Origin: Chitinophagaceae bacterium
GTDB lineage: Bacteria > Bacteroidota > Bacteroidia > Chitinophagales > Chitinophagaceae
Direction: 5' to 3'
DNA length: 5,013 nucleotides
NCBI GenBank assembly: GCA_030151745.1
Contig: JASLDA010000333.1
Span: 1 to 5,013 of the forward strand
Shown here: one piece after another, positions 1 to 5,013 of the stretch
Layout of the letters: the number at the start of each line of letters is the position of its first letter
Position numbering within the stretch: the stretch's first letter is position 1
Translations under genes and position numbers: made by a program
The notes under the pieces: model-generated
What the model saw: the letters and a program-made list of their open reading frames with translations, nothing else
Database searches by the model: none
Told to the model about the DNA's origin: nothing

Positions 1-135
1 GATGATATCGCCGTTCAGAACCAGGGTTTTCGGCTTGACGCTTTTGAGGTAAGCCAGCAGCTCCTTGGCGTGACAGCCGCGGGTTCCGAGATGGGTATCG
101 GATAATACAACCAGATCTACGCGTCGTTTGCTCAC
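1..135 (-). CDS. Calcineurin-like metallophosphoesterase, probable UDP-2,3-diacylglucosamine diphosphatase (5' part only)
   Basis: Only the first 45 codons are present; the gene runs off the left edge. The visible protein holds two metal-binding signatures of the calcineurin-like phosphoesterase fold: the D-x-H motif (SDTHLG, residues 12-17) and the GD motif (LNGDII, residues 40-45). The spacing between them, with a short helix containing CHAKELLAYL, resembles from memory the Bacteroidota proteins annotated as UDP-2,3-diacylglucosamine diphosphatase. Those act at the cytoplasmic face of the inner membrane and cleave UDP-2,3-diacylglucosamine to lipid X and UMP in lipid A synthesis. The substrate is inferred from that resemblance; the fold is seen directly. 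The start is GTG at 135: the frame extends back to a TGA at 199-201 without an ATG, and the protein aligns naturally from VSKRRVDLVVLSD. No Shine-Dalgarno sequence precedes it. The permease lies 136 bp upstream on the same strand. A different phosphoesterase of the same superfamily is the main alternative. Confidence 0.83.
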   Translation of the reverse strand, partial: MSKRRVDLVVLSDTHLGTRGCHAKELLAYLKSVKPKTLVLNGDII

Positions 136-271
136 AGTCGGCGGGTTATTACAGCGAAAGTGCGCAGGGCGTATTGCTTGGCTGTTAAGCTCGCATGATC
201 AAATTGTGAAGGGGATTACGGAAATTAAAAATTTGAAGGAGATCGAATGTAACTGCCGGAAACCGGAGCTG
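136..271. other. Intergenic spacer between permease and phosphoesterase
   Basis: This 136-bp spacer separates two minus-strand genes. I see no exact TAnnTTTG promoter element on the minus strand, no T-tract-bearing hairpin after the permease stop, and no convincing small ORF. The only structure is a short inverted repeat, CCGG-AAA-CCGG, just after the permease stop, too small to call a terminator. The part around 205-240 is A/T-rich compared with the flanking permease and could carry an unrecognised promoter for the phosphoesterase. Confidence 0.4.
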
Positions 272-1561
272 CTAACCTTCGTTCGGCCGCAGGCGGCGGA
301 TCGCGAGGCCCGCGCCGAGCATGCCGGCGGCCAGGGCCAGCAGGATGGCCGAAGGCAGCGAGACGCCCGTCCAGCCCTGGTCCCGGAGGATGACGTTCTG
401 CACGCCTTCGAGCGCCCAGTGCAGGGGCGAGACGAGGGCGGCGGCGCGGAGCGGGGCAGGAAGGAGCTCGACAGGCACCCAGATACCGCCCAGGGCCGAA
501 AGGATGACGATTGAAATCGCCGCGAAGGGAAGGGCCTGCGCCGCGCTGCGGAAGGCGGTGCCGATCAGGTAGCCGTAGCTGGTGGCGCAGACGGCGGTCG
601 CGGCCACGATTGGCACCAGGTACCCGGGATGGGCGCCGAGCTGCAGCAGCGGCAGGCCGAAGCAGGGCAGCAGCAGGCGCCCGACGGCGCACATTACCAC
701 GAACTGCGCACAGCAGATCAGCGTGTTGAACAGGATGCGGCCCAGGGCCACCGGTCCCTCGGCGCCGGGGATGAGGCGCACCCGCAGACTGCTGCCCGCT
801 TCACGCTCGCGGATGATATGCCCGGAGAGGGGAACCACGATGAAGAACATGCCGAAGATAGCCCAGGCGGGGACGTTATGCTGTACGCTGTTGATGCCCG
901 GGGCGGGCTTATTGCCGCTCTCCAGGGCGGATTCGCGCACGCTGAGCCCCGCGGCGGCGGCCTGCAGGTCCCCGCTGCTGTCCGGGCTGCCCGCCAGCCG
1001 GCCGATCCGTGCGATCAGCATGCGGGACGAGGTACCGTCGATCAGCTTTTCCAGCGCGCTGCGGATCGCCATGCGGAAAGCCGGCTTGGCCGCGGGGTCG
1101 AAGTAAAGATGTACGTAGATGCTGTCGCGCGGCTGCCGCTGGGGCAGCTCGCCCTTGCCCAGCTGCGCGGCAAGGCTGTTGGCGATCGTGTTGGCGGCAT
1201 TGGCCACTTCGCCGGAAGCGCCTTTGGGGATCAGGATGCCGATATGGGCATTTCCCCGCTGCAGCTGCTGCAGCAGCTGTTCCTTGTCCAGGGCGTGGCC
1301 GGCAGCGCTGTCTACGACATGGAAGCCGCGGCTTTCCGCCAGGCCTTTGCGAAGCTCCGCGGAAAGAGGTCCTCCGTCCTCATCCGCCAGCAGCAGATCG
1401 AAGCGGATCTCCTGATAGTCCCGGAAGGGAGCGTCCTGGACCAGGGCCATGATGACGATAAGCGCAGCAGGCATAAGCACCAGCATGAGCAGGCCGCCCC
1501 AGTCGCGCCGGAGCAGGAGCCATTCCTTATGTACAGTAGCAAGAACCGATCGAAGCCACAT
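272..1561 (-). CDS. ABC-2 family transporter permease
   Basis: This 429-residue inner-membrane protein matches the YhhJ/YbhR-like layout of ABC-2 permeases, which export drugs, lipids or polymers with a separate ATPase. A cytoplasmic start with HKEWLLLRRD (about residues 11-20) leads into one membrane segment (about 23-41). A periplasmic domain of roughly 190 residues follows (about 42-231), then about five further membrane segments (near 232-250, 275-297, 314-335, 344-364 and 402-421). Family hallmarks are REREAGSSLRVRLIPG after the second segment and SPLHWALEGVQ near 378-388. The ATG at 1561 is preferred; an in-frame TTG at 1570 would add three residues, and a stop at 1613-1615 closes the frame. 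The protein looks complete. No ATPase, second permease or HlyD-type adaptor adjoins it: the upstream side is a divergent promoter region and the phosphoesterase lies downstream, so its ATPase must be elsewhere. GC content is much higher than in the receptor gene. The exported substrate cannot be told from the sequence. Confidence 0.9.
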   Translation of the reverse strand: MWLRSVLATVHKEWLLLRRDWGGLLMLVLMPAALIVIMALVQDAPFRDYQEIRFDLLLADEDGGPLSAELRKGLAESRGFHVVDSAAGHALDKEQLLQQLQRGNAHIGILIPKGASGEVANAANTIANSLAAQLGKGELPQRQPRDSIYVHLYFDPAAKPAFRMAIRSALEKLIDGTSSRMLIARIGRLAGSPDSSGDLQAAAAGLSVRESALESGNKPAPGINSVQHNVPAWAIFGMFFIVVPLSGHIIREREAGSSLRVRLIPGAEGPVALGRILFNTLICCAQFVVMCAVGRLLLPCFGLPLLQLGAHPGYLVPIVAATAVCATSYGYLIGTAFRSAAQALPFAAISIVILSALGGIWVPVELLPAPLRAAALVSPLHWALEGVQNVILRDQGWTGVSLPSAILLALAAGMLGAGLAIRRLRPNEG

Positions 1562-1696
1562 AGAGCGCAAAGAACGGTGAGATCGCCTAATTCCGGCCCG
1601 GTAACATTCCGTTCATAATGACGTAAACTTTTGATAACGGCGCAGCCGGCGGGGCGGGGAATGGGCCAGCTAATTTTGCGGCCAAATTGATATATT
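1562..1696. promoter_or_regulatory. Divergent intergenic region between permease and TonB-dependent receptor
   Basis: This 135-bp region must hold the start signals of both the leftward permease and the rightward receptor. The receptor side has a clear -7 element (annotated separately) preceded by a G-rich tract. The permease side has no exact TAnnTTTG match; the nearest is TCAATTTG on the minus strand at 1683-1690, one mismatch away and some 120 bp from the permease start. A short inverted repeat, CCGTT (1609-1613) and AACGG (1636-1640), could be an operator but its arms are only 5 bp. Confidence 0.55.
1671..1678 (+). promoter_or_regulatory. Candidate Bacteroidota -7 promoter element of the receptor gene
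   Basis: TAATTTTG matches the Bacteroidota sigma-ABfr -7 consensus TAnnTTTG at every fixed position. It ends 18 bp before the receptor ATG, which would give a 5' leader of only about a dozen bases. No TTTG is found 19-21 bp upstream, where the -33 element is expected; a G-rich tract lies there instead. The leader (AAATTGATATATT) is A/T-rich and lacks a Shine-Dalgarno sequence, as is common in this phylum. The match is seen; its activity is inferred. Confidence 0.55.
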
Positions 1697-4501
1697 ATGA
1701 GTAGGGCGTTGATTTTAGTTCTTGCTTTATTGGCCGGATACGCTGCTTCCGGGGGTACAATTAAGGGTAAAGTGACGGATGCTAGAGACAGTTCCGCGAT
1801 GCTTGGCGTCATCGTTTCCATCCAGGGCACGGCCCGCTCCGCGCAGACGGATCTCGATGGCTATTACGAAATAAACGACCTGGCGGACGGTACGTATACG
1901 CTGGATTTTAATTACGTCAGCTATGCCAAGCATGCGATCAAAATAACCCTTGCCGGTGGCGCTACGATAACCCGGGACGTCGTGATGAAGGCACAGGGCA
2001 ACCAGCTGAGCGGCACGACCGTAAGCAGCACCCGCCGCACCAGCACGGAAAACGCCGTGGTGCTGGAAATCAAGAAAAGCAATGTGGTGGTAAGCGGCGT
2101 CTCCGCCGCGCAGATCTCGAAGACGATGGACCGCAACGCGGCGGATGTCGTCAAGCGCATCCCGGGGGTGACGATCCAGGACGATCGCTTCATTACCATA
2201 CGCGGCCTCGCCGATCGTTACAATACCGTCTGGCTGAACGACGCCGGCGCCCCTTCCGCCGAAACGGACAAGAAGGCGTTCTCCTTCGATATCATCCCCA
2301 GCGGCCTTATCGACCGTATCCTGATATTCAAGACTCCCTCCCCGGAGCTGCCGGGCGACTTTGCCGGAGGTATGGTCAAGATCTATACGACGTCTATCCC
2401 GGACAAGAACACCTACACCTTCGGTATCAGCACAAGCTACCGCAGCGGCTCTACGGGCACCGACTTCGTCTACAACCGGAAATCATCGACCGACTGGCTT
2501 GGATATGACGACGGAAGCCGCAGCCTGCCTGCCGGGGTAACGAATGACTACCTGAAGACGACGGATCCCAATAGCAACGAGATCAGCCGATCTTTCGGAA
2601 ACAAGTGGCAGATCTTCAACAAGAAGACGCCGATGGACCTGCGCGTCAACGGCTCCGCCTCCAATATATTCAAGCTCGGGAAGCTGAAGCTGGGCTCGAC
2701 CGTCGGGTTCACGTATTCCAGCACGCATACCAATTACAATGTGAATCGCCTCGACTACGACGATACCAACAAGCAGTTCAACTATAACGACCTGCAGTCC
2801 GTAAGCAAGGTGAATCTGAGCGGCATCGCGAACATCGCGGCCGTGATCGGGAATTCCAAGATCGAGTTCCGCAACCTCTATAACCAGATCGGCAGCGCCG
2901 TCGTCGTGTCGCGGACTACGAATCCCGATTCGTTCCAGGCCCGCGGCGCCGATGAGCGGGGATATGCCATGGGCTACGAGAGCCGCGCCACATATTCGTC
3001 CCAGCTGAGCGGTACGCACCGCAACGAGAGCGATACGCGCAAGTACACCTGGACCTTGGGCTATACCGATGTTTATAAGAACCAGCCGGATCTGCGCAAG
3101 ATCAACTATGCGCTCGTCGACGATGGTACGAATAAATATTACTCTGCCCAGGTTTCCCCCGGCTCGCCGGATGCGAACAACGGGGGCGGCCGCTACTACG
3201 CGGCGCTCTTCGAGAATGTCTATTCATTCTCACATCAGTTCACCCAGAAGGTGAAGCTGAGCGATAAGTTCAGCTTCGACCTGAACGCCGGCAACTATAT
3301 CGAGTACAAGAAGCGCAGCTTCCAGGCCCGTCAGTTCGGCTACTCGCTGGCCTTCGGCCCGACTACGGACTCGCTGAAGCGCCTTCCGATAAACGAGATC
3401 TTCGCCGATGAGAACGTCGGCGGCGAGGGACGCTACCGTATCAGCGAGGTAACTTCCGACTATGACAAATACAGCGCTTCGAACCGCCTGATCGCATCCT
3501 TCCTTTCCGTAGCCGTTCCGGTGAGCTCCAAGATCAAGGTCGTTACCGGGGTGCGGTATGAAGACAACCTGTACCGCCTTGAGGCCGTGCAGAACCAGGT
3601 GGAGGTGAAGCCGGAAGTCAAAACGCGTTTCTTCCTGCCCAGCGTGAACGCTTCCTACAGCTTTTCGAACCGCAGCCTGATCCGTGCCGCTTACGGCAAG
3701 ACCATCAACCGTCCCGAATTCAGGGAGACGGCACCGTTCTTCTTCTATGATTTCGAACGCCGTGCCGGTACCTACGGCGCCATGTACCCGACGTACATTC
3801 ATCCTAGCGGCGATACCCTGGACGTTGCGCAGATTCACAACGTCGATGTCCGCTACGAGTTTTATCCTTCTTCCGGCGAGCTCATCCAGATCGGCGGCTT
3901 CTACAAGCAGTTCAAGGACCCCGTCCAGCAGGTAAGCTACAACAACGGCAACCGGGCCTTTACGGTGATCAACGCCCAGAGCGCGTACTGTTACGGGGTT
4001 GAAGCGGACCTGCGCAAGAACCTGGCATTTCTCGACGACCGTCTGAATACCAAGAACATCTTCGGCAACTTCACCCTGGTGTCCAACCTGACGCTGTCGA
4101 AAAGCCAGCTGACCCTCGGCAAGATCCGGGACCTGCCGGAAACGGCGCCTTTCGAAGGACAATCCAACTACGTGATCAACGCCGGACTATTCTATCAGTC
4201 GGACTCCGCCGGCATCCAGGCATCGTTGCTTTATAACGTCTATGGTCCGCGCCTGTACTCGATCGGCCGGGTCGATGACTACAATATCGGCGAGCTGTCC
4301 TTCCATTCACTGGACTTCACGCTGGCGAAGACTATCTATAAGCAGGTTCAGCTGAATGTAGGTGTGCAGAATCTTCTTGACCAGGCTTACAACTTCGTGC
4401 TCGACGGTAATAGGGACAACAAGTTCACGAGCTCGGACTTCCGTTATTCGAACTACAAGCCCGGCCGTTATTTCACGCTCGGGCTGCGGATGCGGTTCTG
4501 A
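1697..4501 (+). CDS. TonB-dependent outer-membrane receptor with N-terminal carboxypeptidase-regulatory-like domain
   Basis: This complete 934-residue protein would form a gated outer-membrane barrel that imports a ligand using TonB-ExbBD energy. A short signal peptide (about residues 1-18) precedes a carboxypeptidase-regulatory-like beta-sandwich (about 21-99: IKGKVTDA, then the TDLDGYYEINDLADGTYTL stretch), typical of Bacteroidota receptors. The plug domain (about 135-235) contains VVKRIPGVTI, ITIRGLADRYN, SFDIIPSGLIDRI and SPELPGDFAGGMVKIYTT. The barrel fills about 240-934, with NRPEFRETAPFFFYDF near 671-686 and a terminal aromatic residue in YFTLGLRMRF, the usual outer-membrane assembly signal. 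A TGA at 1688-1690 closes the frame just before the ATG, so no longer start is possible. The length fits the family and no frameshift is visible. No SusD-like gene follows directly; the next gene encodes a secreted beta-helix-like protein, so a classical SusC role is not supported. The ligand is unknown; siderophore, peptide, carbohydrate or phosphorus-containing compounds are all open. Confidence 0.95.
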   Translation: MSRALILVLALLAGYAASGGTIKGKVTDARDSSAMLGVIVSIQGTARSAQTDLDGYYEINDLADGTYTLDFNYVSYAKHAIKITLAGGATITRDVVMKAQGNQLSGTTVSSTRRTSTENAVVLEIKKSNVVVSGVSAAQISKTMDRNAADVVKRIPGVTIQDDRFITIRGLADRYNTVWLNDAGAPSAETDKKAFSFDIIPSGLIDRILIFKTPSPELPGDFAGGMVKIYTTSIPDKNTYTFGISTSYRSGSTGTDFVYNRKSSTDWLGYDDGSRSLPAGVTNDYLKTTDPNSNEISRSFGNKWQIFNKKTPMDLRVNGSASNIFKLGKLKLGSTVGFTYSSTHTNYNVNRLDYDDTNKQFNYNDLQSVSKVNLSGIANIAAVIGNSKIEFRNLYNQIGSAVVVSRTTNPDSFQARGADERGYAMGYESRATYSSQLSGTHRNESDTRKYTWTLGYTDVYKNQPDLRKINYALVDDGTNKYYSAQVSPGSPDANNGGGRYYAALFENVYSFSHQFTQKVKLSDKFSFDLNAGNYIEYKKRSFQARQFGYSLAFGPTTDSLKRLPINEIFADENVGGEGRYRISEVTSDYDKYSASNRLIASFLSVAVPVSSKIKVVTGVRYEDNLYRLEAVQNQVEVKPEVKTRFFLPSVNASYSFSNRSLIRAAYGKTINRPEFRETAPFFFYDFERRAGTYGAMYPTYIHPSGDTLDVAQIHNVDVRYEFYPSSGELIQIGGFYKQFKDPVQQVSYNNGNRAFTVINAQSAYCYGVEADLRKNLAFLDDRLNTKNIFGNFTLVSNLTLSKSQLTLGKIRDLPETAPFEGQSNYVINAGLFYQSDSAGIQASLLYNVYGPRLYSIGRVDDYNIGELSFHSLDFTLAKTIYKQVQLNVGVQNLLDQAYNFVLDGNRDNKFTSSDFRYSNYKPGRYFTLGLRMRF

Positions 4502-4525
4502 TTTTCGGTTGTGTTTTATTGTTTC

Positions 4526-4561
4526 GGAGCGCAGGTGCGAAGGCACCTGCGCTTCCGTTTT
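4526..4561 (+). terminator. Rho-independent terminator after the receptor gene
   Basis: A 13-bp hairpin lies 24 bp after the receptor stop. The left arm is 4526-4538 and the right arm 4543-4555, with a GAAG loop; the core AGCGCAGGTGC/GCACCTGCGCT is perfect and extends through one G-T and one G-C pair. CG and then four T residues (4558-4561) follow on the plus strand, while the minus-strand side lacks a T-tract, so it should stop rightward transcription. It separates the receptor from the following gene. Confidence 0.88.
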
Positions 4562-4677
4562 CAAGGGCCTGTTCAAGCCTTCGGGCATGTTTACATTAAG
4601 GTAATAATGGACTAACAGTTCCGTAATAGGCCCCGGATACTTTTGCTCGCGAATTCAAAATGATCACAACAAACGTT
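4562..4677 (+). promoter_or_regulatory. Spacer and leader upstream of the beta-helix gene
   Basis: This 116-bp stretch between the terminator and the next start holds the promoter-like element at 4638-4645 and an A-rich leader (AATTCAAAATGATCACAACA) with no Shine-Dalgarno sequence. I see no other strong hairpin, riboswitch-like structure or small gene. Confidence 0.45.
4638..4645 (+). promoter_or_regulatory. Candidate Bacteroidota -7 promoter element of the beta-helix gene
   Basis: TACTTTTG is an exact match to TAnnTTTG, 32 bp before the chosen ATG. As with the receptor promoter, no TTTG lies 19-21 bp upstream. Its place just after a strong terminator supports separate transcription of this gene. 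Activity is inferred. Confidence 0.5.
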
Positions 4678-5013
4678 ATGAAAAAGACACTTTACCTCGC
4701 ATTTGCCATGTTCGGGCTTGCCGGAGGCGAGGCGTTCGCCAGAAATATCACTCCCGTCACCGTACAGGGTGATATCACCGGCAATGTGCGCTGGACGAAT
4801 GACAAACAATACCTGCTCAAAGGGTATGTTTATGTGGACAGCAATGCCGTTCTGACTATCGACAGCGGTGTAACTATTTTTGGCGATAAGTCTACCAAGG
4901 GTACGCTTATCGTGGAGCGCGGCGCCAAGATCTTCGCGAACGGTACAAAGAAATATCCGATCGTATTCACCTCGAACGAAGGTGCCGGCAACCGTAACTA
5001 CGGCGACTGGGGC
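4678..5013 (+). CDS. Secreted parallel beta-helix-like protein (N-terminal part only)
   Basis: The first 112 codons are visible; the gene continues past the right edge. Residues 1-21 form a clear Sec signal peptide (KK, a hydrophobic core, then EAFA with likely cleavage after A21). No lipobox cysteine is present, so the protein should be soluble in the periplasm or exported further. The mature part has repeated short strand-turn units: GDITGNVRWT (31-40), YVDSNAVLTIDSGVTIFGD (52-70), TLIVERGAKIFANGT (76-90) and PIVFTSN (94-100), a rung pattern typical of right-handed parallel beta-helices. From memory, Bacteroidota proteins beginning like this are common, often annotated as hypothetical or as carrying a type IX secretion C-terminal domain; that end lies outside the window. 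The start at 4678 is chosen because the signal peptide begins there; an in-frame ATG at 4660 would add six polar residues. It follows the receptor in the same direction, suggesting a shared surface role. Enzymatic activity cannot be judged. Confidence 0.78.
   Translation, partial: MKKTLYLAFAMFGLAGGEAFARNITPVTVQGDITGNVRWTNDKQYLLKGYVYVDSNAVLTIDSGVTIFGDKSTKGTLIVERGAKIFANGTKKYPIVFTSNEGAGNRNYGDWG

Noticed and set aside
256..266. CCGG-AAA-CCGG hairpin after the permease stop as a terminator
   Set aside because: The stem is only 4 bp and no T-tract follows on the minus strand.
128..514. A 128-codon plus-strand frame spanning the phosphoesterase start, the spacer and the permease end
   Set aside because: It overlaps two supported minus-strand genes, and its C-terminal half is charge-rich shadow sequence of the permease.
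1262..1279. An 18-bp perfect palindrome, CAGCTGCTGCAGCAGCTG
   Set aside because: It falls in the permease where alternating Leu (CTG) and Gln (CAG) codons encode LLQQLQ, and CTG and CAG are reverse complements, so the palindrome follows from codon choice rather than a separate site.
629..1618. A 329-codon open frame on the plus strand, antisense to the permease
   Set aside because: It lies entirely across the permease gene, has a low-complexity composition typical of the reverse strand of a GC-rich gene, and shows no recognisable domain or start signal. The membrane-protein reading on the other strand is clearly the real one.
1609..1640. Inverted repeat CCGTT...AACGG in the divergent intergenic region as an operator
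   Set aside because: Arms of only 5 bp separated by 22 bp are expected by chance; it was left as a remark in the region entry.
1683..1690. Minus-strand TCAATTTG as a permease promoter element
   Set aside because: It misses the -7 consensus by one base, has no upstream -33 match, and lies about 120 bp from the permease start.
3230..4162. A 310-codon open frame on the minus strand within the receptor gene
   Set aside because: It is antisense to well-conserved receptor barrel sequence and has no recognisable motif; its length follows from the codon bias of the sense gene.
1..5013. CRISPR arrays, tRNA or rRNA genes, insertion sequences and attachment sites
   Set aside because: Reading both strands shows no spaced direct repeats, no cloverleaf-like segment, no transposase motif and no terminal inverted repeats.

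Overview
The window reads as chromosomal DNA from a moderately GC-rich member of the Bacteroidota. Four things point there: a large TonB-dependent receptor with an N-terminal carboxypeptidase-regulatory-like domain, a calcineurin-type phosphoesterase of the form common in that phylum, two exact matches to the Bacteroidota -7 promoter consensus (TAnnTTTG) just upstream of two genes, and start codons without clear Shine-Dalgarno sequences. Order Chitinophagales or a relative is a guess; the sequence does not settle it.

Layout. On the minus strand at the left edge is the N-terminal 45 codons of a metallophosphoesterase, probably a UDP-2,3-diacylglucosamine diphosphatase (LpxH-like) of lipid A synthesis. 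Upstream of it, also on the minus strand, is a complete ABC-2 family transporter permease (272-1561). A 135-bp divergent intergenic region separates this from a complete 934-residue TonB-dependent outer-membrane receptor on the plus strand (1697-4501). The receptor is followed by a strong intrinsic terminator (4526-4561), a second promoter-like element, and the first 112 codons of a secreted protein with parallel beta-helix character (4678 to the right edge).

How the genes may relate. The receptor and the secreted beta-helix protein are neighbours in the same direction and both are exported, so they may serve one surface process, with uptake of a ligand bound or released by the beta-helix protein as one possibility. 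There is no SusD-type lipoprotein directly after the receptor, so this is not a canonical SusCD polysaccharide-utilisation pair. The terminator between them suggests separate transcription units or strong attenuation. The permease has no ATPase or membrane-fusion partner next to it in the window, and its base composition (about 65-78% GC in sampled lines) is far above the receptor's (about 50-57%).

No system that I can defend as undescribed is visible. The points most worth a second look are the receptor/beta-helix pair, the orphan GC-rich permease, and the G-rich tract placed where the receptor promoter's -33 element should be.
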